From JBBQRS01 sp038214535 (lineage in GTDB: Bacteria; Chloroflexota; Anaerolineae; CG2-30-64-16), in the NCBI GenBank assembly GCA_038214535.1, contig JBBQRS010000100.1, positions 1-17,573 of the forward strand: a stretch of DNA of 17,573 nucleotides, given 5' to 3'. The translations under genes were made by a program, and so were the position numbers. The notes under the pieces are model-generated. The model was not told the origin of the DNA and did not search any database. It saw only the letters and a list, made by a program, of their open reading frames with translations. Of this stretch, positions 6,359 to 13,261 are shown one piece after another. Every line of letters starts with the position of its first letter. Position 1 is the stretch's first letter.

Positions 6359-7570
6359 TCAGGGAGAGCGGACGCAACGGAAGCCGATAAAGTCGTCCCA
6401 GTCACCGGGAAAGTCCCCGTAGCGGTTCGCCGCACGGACGCTCCTCTCGTCGTTGTACCAGGACCCGCCCCGCAGCACTCGCGCGTCTCCGGTCGCCGGT
6501 CCTTGCGGGTTCGCGGCCGGGCTCGTCGCGTAATACTCTTCGGCGTACCAGTCCGCCGTCCACTCCCATACGTTGCCGGCCATGTCCAGCGCGCCGTAGG
6601 GGCTGGCCCCCGCCGGGTAGCCGCCTACCGGCGTCGTATCCCCGATGTTGCGATCGAAGTTGCACCGCTGCGCATCGGGCGACTCGTTCCCCCACGGATA
6701 CGCGCGGCCGTCCGTGCCGCGCGCCGCCTTCTCCCACTCGGCTTCCGTGGGCAGCCGCCCGCCCGACCATGCGCAGTATTTACGCGCATCCTCCCAGGAA
6801 ACGTTGATTACGGGGTAGTTGGCGAATTGCGAGTTTCCGTAATAGCTGCTGCGCTTGTTCGAGTTGACGCTTGACGGCGCGGTGCATACTCCGGCAGCCA
6901 CGCATTGCGCGTACAGCGCATTGGTCACTTCGGTGCGGTCAATCTGAAACGCGTCCAGGTACACGGTGTGCTGGGGAGTCTCATCGCCGCTCCCACCCGC
7001 TGTTCCCATACGGAACTCGCCCGCCGGCACGAGTACCGGTCCCGCTGCCAGTGCCGCTACGGCTAGTCGGTTTTGCCTTGCCTCTCGCCGGGTGTTCTGA
7101 ACGGCGCGCGCGGCAAGATAGCCTGCCACCGCCACGGCTAAGATCCCGAGGAGGGCGCCAGCGACCAGGTGTCTACGGCGATTTGCAGCATCCTTCCTGG
7201 CTTTCTGCAGAGCCGGGATGTCTGAGTCTATCGCGTCGCGGGCTGTTGGCGCCGCTGACGCAGAACGGGTTAATTCCGTCGCCGGGTCTGCGCCGGGCTG
7301 CTCGGTGGTCGGCGCGGCCACTGCCTGATCGAGCCCAGTCTGCAAGCCGGCCCTGGTGAGAATGGCTTTCGCCTCTTCCAGCGCCCTGCGGGCATCACCC
7401 AACAGTCCGCCGGCCTTCTGGCGGACCTGGCTCAGCGCCGTGTCGGCGGCGGCGCGTTCCGTCTGGCGACGGCTTTCGGCGGCAGATTCGGCCTGGGTGC
7501 GCTGGGTGATTGCTTGGCGAAAGTCGCGCAGGATGGCGCGCTGTTGTTGGATGAGGTCAGGTTCAGTCAT
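6359..7570 (-). CDS. DGR variable protein: coiled coil, one TM helix, FGE/C-type-lectin-fold domain
   Basis: 403 aa. Residues ~1-75 form a charged coiled coil and ~80-115 a Pro/Ala linker. Basic residues (KARKDAANRRR) precede one membrane helix (~134-154), and the formylglycine-generating-enzyme (SUMF1-like) domain spans ~177-403 (VPAGEFRMGT, RTEVTNALY, VSWEDARKYCAW, GGRLPTEAEWEKAARG, DMAGNVWEWTADWY, GFRCVR). With no signal peptide and positive residues before the helix, the lectin-fold domain is predicted outside the cell. The variable repeat encodes residues ~364-400; relative to the template, residues 372, 374, 377, 384-387, 389-392 and 394 are changed. The cysteine pair expected of catalytic FGE is absent (GGSWYNDERSVRAANRY), so this is a binding domain, not an oxidase. 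Likely role: displayed, evolvable receptor of the operon. Confidence 0.93.
   Translation of the reverse strand: MTEPDLIQQQRAILRDFRQAITQRTQAESAAESRRQTERAAADTALSQVRQKAGGLLGDARRALEEAKAILTRAGLQTGLDQAVAAPTTEQPGADPATELTRSASAAPTARDAIDSDIPALQKARKDAANRRRHLVAGALLGILAVAVAGYLAARAVQNTRREARQNRLAVAALAAGPVLVPAGEFRMGTAGGSGDETPQHTVYLDAFQIDRTEVTNALYAQCVAAGVCTAPSSVNSNKRSSYYGNSQFANYPVINVSWEDARKYCAWSGGRLPTEAEWEKAARGTDGRAYPWGNESPDAQRCNFDRNIGDTTPVGGYPAGASPYGALDMAGNVWEWTADWYAEEYYATSPAANPQGPATGDARVLRGGSWYNDERSVRAANRYGDFPGDWDDFIGFRCVRSP
6369..6480 (-). repeat. DGR variable repeat (VR)
   Basis: This is the recipient copy of the template at 4665-4776, forming the last ~37 codons of the FGE-fold gene. The invariant 21-bp tail 6369-6389 (encoding IGFRCVR) is the probable IMH segment that ends the exchanged region; template and variable copies diverge just beyond it. 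Changes include AAC to TAC, GAC or AGC, AAT to TTT, AGG to GGG or TGG, and GAT to GGT. No mismatch falls outside template adenines, while 16 of the 30 template adenines remain unchanged here. Confidence 0.96.
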
Positions 7571-7603
7571 TGCCTTGCCTTCGACAGTGGTACGTGGATG
7601 TGG

Positions 7604-7819
7604 TTATTTCACCGACCGCCGCGCCTGGGCGATCACCTGCGCCAGCTTGTCCATCTCGGCCAGGGTCGCCGACAGGATGCGGTCGAAGTCCTGCCAGTAG
7701 TCGCGCTCGAAGCGGTCGCTGACGGGGTCGTTCCAGCGCTCGAACGTGATGCGTTGCTGTTGTTGCAGCCGCAGCCAACCGTTATCGAGAATCTCTCGCG
7801 AGTGGTTCATGCCGCTCAT
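7604..7819 (-). CDS. Small WXG100-like helical protein
   Basis: A 71-aa helical protein. Its second half, with W-N-D-P-x-S-x-x-F followed by an amphipathic helix (WQDFDRILSATLAEMDKLAQ), resembles the turn and second helix of WXG100/ESAT-6 proteins, the small helical-hairpin substrates of type VII secretion. The Trp sits between two helices but the strict W-x-G is W-N-D here. The start codon overlaps the stop of the preceding gene as ATGA (7816-7819), so the two are translationally coupled; an alternative ATG lies at 7810. It is shorter than the usual ~100 aa. WXG100-like is a pattern-level call. It could partner the larger WXG100-like protein or the nuclease. Confidence 0.65.
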   Translation of the reverse strand: MSGMNHSREILDNGWLRLQQQQRITFERWNDPVSDRFERDYWQDFDRILSATLAEMDKLAQVIAQARRSVK

Positions 7820-8265
7820 GAAGTTGACTCGCCCCAGACGTCCAGATTTTCATCCGGTTGATAGGCGGCGTCCTGGCCCAGATTGAGCAGCGTCAGGTAG
7901 TTTTCATCGGCATAGAAACAGAGCGCATCCAACACGGTCGCAAAGGCTTCGTAGCTGATGCCCTCGCCCGGCAACTCGACGGACAATGCGACGTCGCCAT
8001 CCGGGTCCACGCCGATTTTTGCCAGGTTGAGTTCGTAATTGAGTCGCATCAGATAACGGCAGAAGCGGTCACGAGATTCGGGGGTTGGCGGAGCGACATA
8101 CGGCACGATCGCCAGGATGAGCGACCTTTCGGCCGGTTGGATGAAGATGCGGAACGCGTTGCTGGCGCCGCGGAACCCGGTGACAATCAGCGCCTCGTCG
8201 CGCGTTTCGTAGGTCCAGCCATATTGTTGCAGCCAATCGCAGATAGTTTCCACGGTGATAGGCAC
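7816..8265 (-). CDS. YbjN-like (type III chaperone-like fold) protein; chaperone or immunity candidate
   Basis: A 149-aa soluble acidic protein. Its order, an N-terminal helix (TVETICDWLQQYGW), strands with a hydrophobic core (EALIVTGF, FRIFIQ, LILAIVPYV), a long helix (ESRDRFCRYLMRLNYELNLAKIG), a strand with DGDVALSVELPGE, and a final helix (SYEAFATVLDALCFYADENY), is that of YbjN/type III secretion chaperone-fold proteins. Such proteins bind partner polypeptides. It lies 35 bp after the nuclease gene and is coupled by ATGA to the next small gene, so it is either a dedicated escort for an exported protein or the immunity protein for the nuclease. Fold assignment is moderate; the role is open. 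Confidence 0.7.
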   Translation of the reverse strand: MPITVETICDWLQQYGWTYETRDEALIVTGFRGASNAFRIFIQPAERSLILAIVPYVAPPTPESRDRFCRYLMRLNYELNLAKIGVDPDGDVALSVELPGEGISYEAFATVLDALCFYADENYLTLLNLGQDAAYQPDENLDVWGESTS

Positions 8266-8300
8266 GGCATTTTCTCCTTCTCACAATCGGCGGACTTACC

Positions 8301-9176
8301 TTACTTTATCCACTGGACGAGTAGGCTCTTGCGGTTGAACATCTTCCCGGAGGAATTATTGCGCCAATTCCCTTGATGCAACGCCTTATGTTCTTGTTTC
8401 GTCACGAAGCGGATGTTGTTTGCGGCGCCGCCCAGGTCTGGAAATCGAGCGAAATTATTGATGTGGTGGCCCTGGTAGCCCTTGGGGAATTTACCGCCGT
8501 GAAGTGTTTTAAGCTCCCCGCTCTTCCAATTTCGGGTGCCCCGCCCGGCGAACTGTACGAGCTCAATTTCCTGTGCTTTAGCCTGCCTGACTGCGTAACT
8601 CCCGACTTTGTTTCGGTCCGATTTGTATTGCATCTTAACGGCATTGACGAAGATCATTCCCAACCCCATCGCCGCCATCCCACTTGCCACAGCTTGATAA
8701 TGTTGCAAATCGCTTATGGCGCGTTCCAGGTATGCCTGCGCTTTTGGCGTCTGGCTCGTTGCCAACTCCTGTAAGCGTCGCGCCTGCACCTGATATTCCG
8801 TCACTGCCTGTTGCACCTGACGCGCCCATTGTTGGGCGTTGCGCAGCTCAGCCTCGGTCTCGCGCAGGCGTCGTTGCGACTCCCGCAATTCCTGCTCATA
8901 GATGCGGCAATCCGGCGCGTGATAATTGCCGTTCTTGTCGGTGTAGCCGGAAGCCTGGCAGCGCGCCAGTACGGTCTGGACGCGACGCGCCTCCTCTTGC
9001 GTACGACGCACTTCGCCTTGCCAGTGATTCAGGCGCTCTTGCAGCCAGTCCAGCGTCCGGCGAATTTCCTGCTCGGAAGTCTGCAACGCGTCGCGGGTAT
9101 CCCCGGCGAAGCGGCCCAGCGCGACCTTGAGGTCGTTCAGCGCCTGGACGGATTGTACGTTGGCGGATGGGCTCAT
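8301..9176 (-). CDS. Polymorphic toxin-like protein with C-terminal GHH/HNH nuclease domain
   Basis: 291 aa. Residues ~1-140 are a long helical, coiled-coil region broken by a short insert with two cysteines (C73, C90; CQASGYTDKNGNYHAPDC), comparable in architecture to LXG/WXG-type N-termini of type VII effectors. A Gly/Met-rich hydrophobic stretch (~163-181) follows. The C-terminus has an HNH/endonuclease VII-like nuclease signature: GYQGHHINNF (H237, H238), NNIRFVT (N254), QEHKALHQGNWRN (H263, H267), a metal-binding beta-beta-alpha finger. Family knowledge predicts DNA or RNA cleavage in a target cell. It follows the WXG100-like gene by 11 bp, as expected for a secretion partner and effector. 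The candidate immunity gene is the next one downstream. Modest size suggests a short effector rather than a giant toxin. Confidence 0.85.
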   Translation of the reverse strand: MSPSANVQSVQALNDLKVALGRFAGDTRDALQTSEQEIRRTLDWLQERLNHWQGEVRRTQEEARRVQTVLARCQASGYTDKNGNYHAPDCRIYEQELRESQRRLRETEAELRNAQQWARQVQQAVTEYQVQARRLQELATSQTPKAQAYLERAISDLQHYQAVASGMAAMGLGMIFVNAVKMQYKSDRNKVGSYAVRQAKAQEIELVQFAGRGTRNWKSGELKTLHGGKFPKGYQGHHINNFARFPDLGGAANNIRFVTKQEHKALHQGNWRNNSSGKMFNRKSLLVQWIK

Positions 9177-9187
9177 GCGCCGCGCTC

Positions 9188-9463
9188 TCAGTGCTGTTGG
9201 AGATAAGTGCGGATAGCCGCGGCTTTGCGTAGCAGGAAGGGAATCTGTTGATCCGACGAGCGCCGGAACTGGTGGAGCACGCGCATGGTTTGCTCAAACT
9301 CCTGCGCGAACTTCTGCTGCTCCTGGTCACGCCACGTCTCCCCAAGGCCGGTGAACTGGCCCTGCAGGCGGGCCATGCCGTCGGCTAACTGGGCGTTGAA
9401 GCGTTTGAGCTCGCTGGCGAAGCGTTCCAGATCTTCGGGATCGGCGACGGCTTGTGGGGACAC
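9188..9463 (-). CDS. WXG100-like type VII secretion protein
   Basis: A two-helix protein of about 91 aa. Helix one (DPEDLERFASELKRFNAQLADGM) leads to a loop with GLGETWRDQEQQKF, where the Trp occupies the WXG position (W-R-D here), then helix two (FAQEFEQTMRVLHQFRRSSD). Length and layout match ESAT-6/WXG100 family members, exported as helical-hairpin dimers by FtsK-type ATPases. Two in-frame GTGs exist. The one at 9463 has GGAGG 5 nt upstream, whereas the one at 9469 abuts that site, so 9463 is preferred. It is the first gene of the operon, with a strong promoter 73 bp upstream, and is closely followed by the nuclease gene. Confidence 0.85.
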   Translation of the reverse strand: MSPQAVADPEDLERFASELKRFNAQLADGMARLQGQFTGLGETWRDQEQQKFAQEFEQTMRVLHQFRRSSDQQIPFLLRKAAAIRTYLQQH

Positions 9464-9535
9464 ACGCACCTCCGGATGAATACTTGCAGTAGACTGGACG
9501 ATCGTATTGTAGAGTTTCGTGGCGTCTGGTGACTG

Positions 9536-9564
9536 AGTATAGCATCTTGTGATTCAAGGTGCAA
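9536..9564 (-). promoter_or_regulatory. Sigma-70-type promoter of the DGR/secretion operon
   Basis: On the minus strand TTGCAC (9559-9564) and TATACT (9536-9541) are separated by exactly 17 bp. Transcription would start near 9529, about 65 nt before the WXG100-like start codon. This is the only good promoter seen upstream of the minus-strand gene set, which has short gaps or overlaps between its genes. Confidence 0.7.
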
Positions 9565-9637
9565 TTTTCGAAACGCCAAATTGAGAGTTACATTACAAAC
9601 TGGAATGCCACGAGCGCGAGCGCACGGCCGGAACGCG

Positions 9638-9666
9638 TTGACAGAGGCAGCCCACTGGACTAACAT
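9638..9666 (+). promoter_or_regulatory. Sigma-70-type promoter of the dihydrofolate-reductase-like gene
   Basis: TTGACA (9638-9643), a 17-bp spacer and TAACAT (9661-9666) lie about 50 bp before the ATG at 9719. The element is near-identical in design to the promoter at 10305 and, like it, is followed directly by AGGTGCAACGCACTT. It is divergent from the operon promoter at 9536-9564. Confidence 0.75.
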
Positions 9667-9699
9667 AGGTGCAACGCACTTCCAGAGTGCGTTGCACCT
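9667..9699. repeat. Perfect palindrome at the transcription start region
   Basis: AGGTGCAACGCACT (9667-9680) and its exact inverse (9686-9699) form a 14-bp stem with a 5-nt loop, starting one base after the -10 box. It could be an operator or a 5'-end mRNA stem-loop. The left half recurs at the same place after the promoter at 10305. Confidence 0.8.
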
Positions 9700-9718
9700 G
9701 ACTGTATGGAGATCAGCC

Positions 9719-10249
9719 ATGACCGAGATCATCTACTACGTGGCTGCCAGCCTGGACGGGTACATCGCGACGCCGGACGGCGGGGTGGGGTGGTTGAGCG
9801 AGTTCGAGGGCGGCGACACGGACTATGGCTACGCCGATTTCCTCGCTTCGCTCGACGCAGTGCTGATCGGCCGCCGCACCTACGAACAGGTGTTGACCTT
9901 CGGCTCGTGGCCCTATACGGGCAAGCCGTGCTGGGTGTTCTCGCACGCGGAACTCGCGCCCGCCGCGCCGGAGGTGACGATCACGTCCGCCGCGCCGCGG
10001 GAGGTCGCGGCGGAAATGGCGGCGCGTGGGCTGCATCGCGCCTGGATGGTGGGCGGGGCCGAGTTGGCGGCGGCGTTCCGGGCGGCGGGGCTGATCACCG
10101 AGTATCACGTGGCGATCATGCCCGTGATCCTGGGCGGGGGCATCCCGCTTTTCGGTGCGCCGGGACCGATAGACCGGCTCGAGTTGATGGACTCCACGCC
10201 CTATCCGAACGGGGTGGTGATGCTGTGGTATCGGTATCAGCCGCAGTAG
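9719..10249 (+). CDS. Dihydrofolate reductase family protein (RibD C-terminal domain-like)
   Basis: 176 aa. Recognised by the DHFR/RibD-C fold signatures: the first strand YYVAASLDGYIATPDGGVGW (residues 6-25), LIGRRTYEQV in the nucleotide-binding region, WMVGGAELAAAF, and PVILGGGIPLF near the end. Members are NAD(P)H-binding reductases of the YwjB/YyaP type whose substrates are mostly unknown; trimethoprim-type folate reduction is not implied. The ATG at 9719 has GGAG 7 nt upstream (9708-9711) and matches the conserved start; the longer frame from 9581 would include the promoter. It is monocistronic, with its own promoter and a terminator at 10269. Confidence 0.9.
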   Translation: MTEIIYYVAASLDGYIATPDGGVGWLSEFEGGDTDYGYADFLASLDAVLIGRRTYEQVLTFGSWPYTGKPCWVFSHAELAPAAPEVTITSAAPREVAAEMAARGLHRAWMVGGAELAAAFRAAGLITEYHVAIMPVILGGGIPLFGAPGPIDRLELMDSTPYPNGVVMLWYRYQPQ

Positions 10250-10268
10250 TTTCGACATCGCGACATGC

Positions 10269-10302
10269 AAAAACCGGGTTTCTCGGAGAAACCCGGTTTT
10301 TT
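10269..10302 (+). terminator. Rho-independent terminator after the DHFR-like gene
   Basis: A 15-bp perfect stem (10269-10283 with 10287-10301), loop CGG, begins with an A-run and ends in TTTTTT, so it could work in both directions. It lies 19 bp after the stop codon at 10249 and directly before the next promoter. Confidence 0.92.
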
Positions 10303-10304
10303 CG

Positions 10305-10333
10305 TTGACAGGCGCGGCGCGCTGGTCTAAGAT
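10305..10333 (+). promoter_or_regulatory. Sigma-70-type promoter of the S9 peptidase gene
   Basis: TTGACA (10305-10310), a 17-bp spacer and TAAGAT (10328-10333) are followed at once by AGGTGCAACGCACTT (10334-10348), identical to the left half of the palindrome at 9667. Here the second half is missing. The peptidase ATG is 36 bp downstream of the -10 box, preceded by AAGGAG. Confidence 0.75.
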
Positions 10334-10369
10334 AGGTGCAACGCACTTCATCCATTAAGGAGCCGACAC

Positions 10370-12352
10370 ATGACAAGTCAAGAAGTTCCGTTGATCCCGC
10401 GCAAGGTGCTGTTCGGCAACCCCGACCGCGCGATGGTGCAGATCAGCCCCGACGGGAAGCATCTCTCGTGGCTGGCCCCGCTGGACGGGGTGCTGAACGT
10501 CTGGGTGGCCCCGCGCGGCGACCTCGACGCCGCGCGTCCGGTGACGCACGACACGGGGCGCGGCGTCCGGTTCTACGGCTGGGCCTACACCAACGATCAC
10601 ATCCTCTATATCCAGGACAAGAACGGCGACGAGAACTGGCGGCTCTACGCCGTAGACCTGGCCGCCGACACGGTGCGCGACCTCACGCCGTATGAGGGCG
10701 TCCAGGCGCGGCTGGCGGGTGTGAGCCACAAACACCCCGATACGGTGATCGTCGCCCTGAACGACCGCGACCCGGCCTACCACGACATCTATCGGCTGGC
10801 GCTGCTTACCGGCGAGCGCACGCTGCTGTTGCAGCACGACCGCTTCATGGCGGTCGAGGTGGATGACGACTACCGGTTACGCTTCGGCCAGCAGATGACT
10901 CCGGAAGGCGAGATCGAGGTTTACGCGCCGGGGCGGGGGCGCTCTGAAGAGCGCACTACGAGCGCAGAGGATTGGGAGTTGTGGGATACGATTCCCGCCG
11001 AGGACACGCTGACGACCAACCTGGCCGGCTTCGGGCCGGACAACCGGCTGGTCTACCTGATGGACAGCCGCGGGCGCGACACGGCGGCGCTGTTCGAGAT
11101 CGAGCCGGAGACGAAGACGGCGCGGCTGCTGGCCGAAGACCCGCTGGCCGACGTCGGACAGGTGATGGTTCACCCCACGGGCAAGCAGGTGCAGGCCGTG
11201 TCTTTCACCTACGAGCGCAAGCGCTGGGAGGTGCTCGATCCCTCCATCGCGCCCGACCTGGCGATCCTGCGCACCGTGTCCGATGGCGACGCCGAGATCA
11301 TCAGCCGGACGCTGGACGATCGCGCCTGGATCGTCGCCTACGTGGTGGATAACGGCCCGGTGCGCTATTATCTCTATGACCGCGTGCCGCGCGAGGCGCA
11401 GTTCCTCTTCACGAACCGCGCCGACCTCGAAGGTCTGCCGCTGGTCAGGATGCATCCCGCCGTCATCAAGTCGCGCGACGGCCTCGACCTGGTGTGCTAT
11501 TACTCGCTGCCGCCCGGCGCCGACCCCGATGGCGATGGCTACCCTGACCGCCCGCAGCCGATGGTGCTGATTCCGCACGGTGGGCCGTGGGGCCGCGACA
11601 TGTGGGGCCTCAACGCGCAACACCAGTTCCTGGCGAACCGCGGCTACGCGGCGCTGAGCGTCAACTTCCGGTCGTCCACCGGGTTCGGCAAGGCGTTCGT
11701 CAACGCGGGCGACCTGGAGTGGGGCGGCAAGATCATGGAAGACCAGCAGGACGCCGTGCGCTGGGCCATCGCGCAGGGCATCGCCAACCCGGAGCGCGTG
11801 GCGGTGATGGGCGGCAGCTTCGGTGGCTACTCGGTGCTGGCCGGGCTGACCTTCTTCCCGGAGACGTTCGCCTGCGGGGTGGATATCGTTGGCCCGTCGA
11901 ACCTGATCACGTTGCTCGAATCGGTGCCGCCTTACTGGAAACCGATGATCGAGACCTTCACCAAACGCATGGGCGACCCGCGCACCGAGGAAGGGCGCGC
12001 CCTGCTGGAGCGGCACTCGCCGCTGAACTACGTCGAAAAGATCCGCAGCCCATTGCTGATCGGGCAGGGGGCCAACGACCCGCGCGTCAAGCAGGCCGAG
12101 TCGGATCAGATCGTGGCGGCGATGCAGGCGAAGGGGATCCCGGTGACCTACGTGCTCTATCCCGACGAGGGGCACGGCTTCGCGCGGCCGGAGAACAACC
12201 TGTCGTTCAGCGCCATCGCGGAGGCGTTCCTGGCGCGCTGTCTGGGCGGCCGCGTCGAGCCGATCGGCGACGATTTCCAGGGCGCGAGCCTGACCGTCCC
12301 TGCCGGCGCCGACGAGGTAGACGGCCTGGCCGAGGCGCTGACACAACAGTAG
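10370..12352 (+). CDS. S9 family prolyl oligopeptidase-type peptidase
   Basis: 660 aa, cytosolic (no signal peptide). The N-terminal ~380 residues form a beta-propeller with WD40-like/TolB-like strands (MVQISPDGKHLSWLAPLDG). The C-terminal alpha/beta hydrolase domain contains LIPHGGPWGRD, the nucleophile elbow GGSFGGYS (S483), D570 in GANDPRV and H602 in DEGHGF, so the Ser-Asp-His triad is complete. The architecture matches acylaminoacyl-peptidase/S9C-type enzymes that trim short peptides. AAGGAG at 10358-10363 supports the ATG. It is monocistronic, with its own promoter, and ends 5 bp before a long inverted repeat. Exact peptide preference cannot be read from sequence. Confidence 0.93.
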   Translation: MTSQEVPLIPRKVLFGNPDRAMVQISPDGKHLSWLAPLDGVLNVWVAPRGDLDAARPVTHDTGRGVRFYGWAYTNDHILYIQDKNGDENWRLYAVDLAADTVRDLTPYEGVQARLAGVSHKHPDTVIVALNDRDPAYHDIYRLALLTGERTLLLQHDRFMAVEVDDDYRLRFGQQMTPEGEIEVYAPGRGRSEERTTSAEDWELWDTIPAEDTLTTNLAGFGPDNRLVYLMDSRGRDTAALFEIEPETKTARLLAEDPLADVGQVMVHPTGKQVQAVSFTYERKRWEVLDPSIAPDLAILRTVSDGDAEIISRTLDDRAWIVAYVVDNGPVRYYLYDRVPREAQFLFTNRADLEGLPLVRMHPAVIKSRDGLDLVCYYSLPPGADPDGDGYPDRPQPMVLIPHGGPWGRDMWGLNAQHQFLANRGYAALSVNFRSSTGFGKAFVNAGDLEWGGKIMEDQQDAVRWAIAQGIANPERVAVMGGSFGGYSVLAGLTFFPETFACGVDIVGPSNLITLLESVPPYWKPMIETFTKRMGDPRTEEGRALLERHSPLNYVEKIRSPLLIGQGANDPRVKQAESDQIVAAMQAKGIPVTYVLYPDEGHGFARPENNLSFSAIAEAFLARCLGGRVEPIGDDFQGASLTVPAGADEVDGLAEALTQQ

Positions 12353-12357
12353 TTTCT

Positions 12358-12435
12358 CACGCGGAGGCGCGGAGAACGCGGAGAATTCCTTTTTCTCTTC
12401 TTGTCTTTTCTCCGCGTTCTCCGCGTCTCCGCGTG
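12358..12435. repeat. CGCGGAG-type long inverted repeat (copy 1)
   Basis: Two 28-nt arms (12358-12385 and 12408-12435) pair with one mismatch and each consist of three tandem CGCGGAG-like units. The loop is T-rich. A small hairpin (ACGGC 12452-12456, GCCGT 12461-12465) and CACTAC (12466-12471) follow. The same composite recurs at 16981-17079. It sits straight after the peptidase stop and probably acts as a transcription end or mRNA-stabilising element. Confidence 0.85.
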
Positions 12436-12565
12436 TATACGCGTGTCCCCAACGGCTGAAGCCGTCACTACAAAGGAGCCGATCAGGCTACGAAGGGGAA
12501 GGTATAATGATTTGGGGAATATTCGGATAGATGCTTAATGTGCAATTTGTCCGCAGGAGGCCTGA

Positions 12566-13261
12566 TTGAATGCAACAGATGCCGATGTGATTGCGCGGAT
12601 GCAGGCGATCGTCCGCGGGTGGGAAGAGGCCGCCGACCGGCGCGCGGTCTTCCTGACCTGCTATATGATGATGACCGAGAATATGCAGACTGCCGTCGCG
12701 CAGGGAGAGTTCGTTGATTGCGATTGGGTGGATCGCCTGTTGTGCCACTTCGCCGGCTATTACTTCGTCGCACTGGATGCCTACCAGCGCGACCGCGCAT
12801 CCGCGCCGAAAGTCTGGCAGTTGGCGCACGACGCCGCGCTGGAGGGGCGCGAGCTGGCTTTGCAACAACTCCTGTTGGGCGTCAACGCGCACATCAATTA
12901 CGATCTTGTGCTGACGCTGGCCGATCTGCTCGAAACGGAATGGGCGGAACTGTCCGACGAGGCGCGCCGCCGCCGCTACGCGGATTATTGCCACGTCAAC
13001 GCCATCATCGGGCGGACGATTGACGCCGTGCAGGATCAGGTGCTCGACCCGGTGATGCCCGTGATGGAATGGGTGGATCGCTTGTTCGGCGGCCTGGATG
13101 AGAAGCTGATCTCGCGCATTATCACCGACTGGCGCGAATCGGTGTGGGAGCACGCCGCGCACCTGCTGGACACGCATGACCCCGCGATGCGCGCAGTGCT
13201 GGTGCAGCGCGTCGAGGACGAGGCATTGCAGCGCGGTCATCTGATCGGGTTGCGTAGGTAG
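12566..13261 (+). CDS. DUF5995 family protein
   Basis: 231 aa, largely helical, soluble. It carries the family hallmark GVNAHINYDLVLTL, plus an upstream helix with LALQQLLLGV and a later DYCHVNAIIGRTIDAVQDQV region. The conserved His/Asn/Asp residues hint at a buried polar or metal site, but no function is established for DUF5995. The TTG at 12566 is chosen because AGGAGG (12555-12560) sits 5 nt upstream and similarity begins there; the nearby ATG at 12570 is in a different frame that soon stops. It appears monocistronic. Its TAG stop (13259-13261) is also the first three bases of an inverted repeat. Confidence 0.82.
   Translation: MNATDADVIARMQAIVRGWEEAADRRAVFLTCYMMMTENMQTAVAQGEFVDCDWVDRLLCHFAGYYFVALDAYQRDRASAPKVWQLAHDAALEGRELALQQLLLGVNAHINYDLVLTLADLLETEWAELSDEARRRRYADYCHVNAIIGRTIDAVQDQVLDPVMPVMEWVDRLFGGLDEKLISRIITDWRESVWEHAAHLLDTHDPAMRAVLVQRVEDEALQRGHLIGLRR

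Noticed and set aside
6359..7570. Active formylglycine-generating enzyme
   Set aside because: The catalytic cysteine pair is missing and there is no sulfatase gene nearby.
9581..9718. N-terminal extension of the DHFR-like protein
   Set aside because: It would translate through the promoter and palindrome; ATG 9719 has a Shine-Dalgarno and matches the conserved start.
10877..12346. 489-codon minus-strand frame
   Set aside because: Antisense to the S9 peptidase with its intact catalytic triad; no recognisable motif or Shine-Dalgarno.
12358..12435. CRISPR-like array of CGCGGAG units
   Set aside because: Units are too short, there are no unique spacers, and the arrangement is one inverted pair.
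12503..12508. TATAAT as the -10 of the DUF5995 gene
   Set aside because: A good -10 match, but no -35-like hexamer at 16-18 bp spacing; left out as a called promoter.
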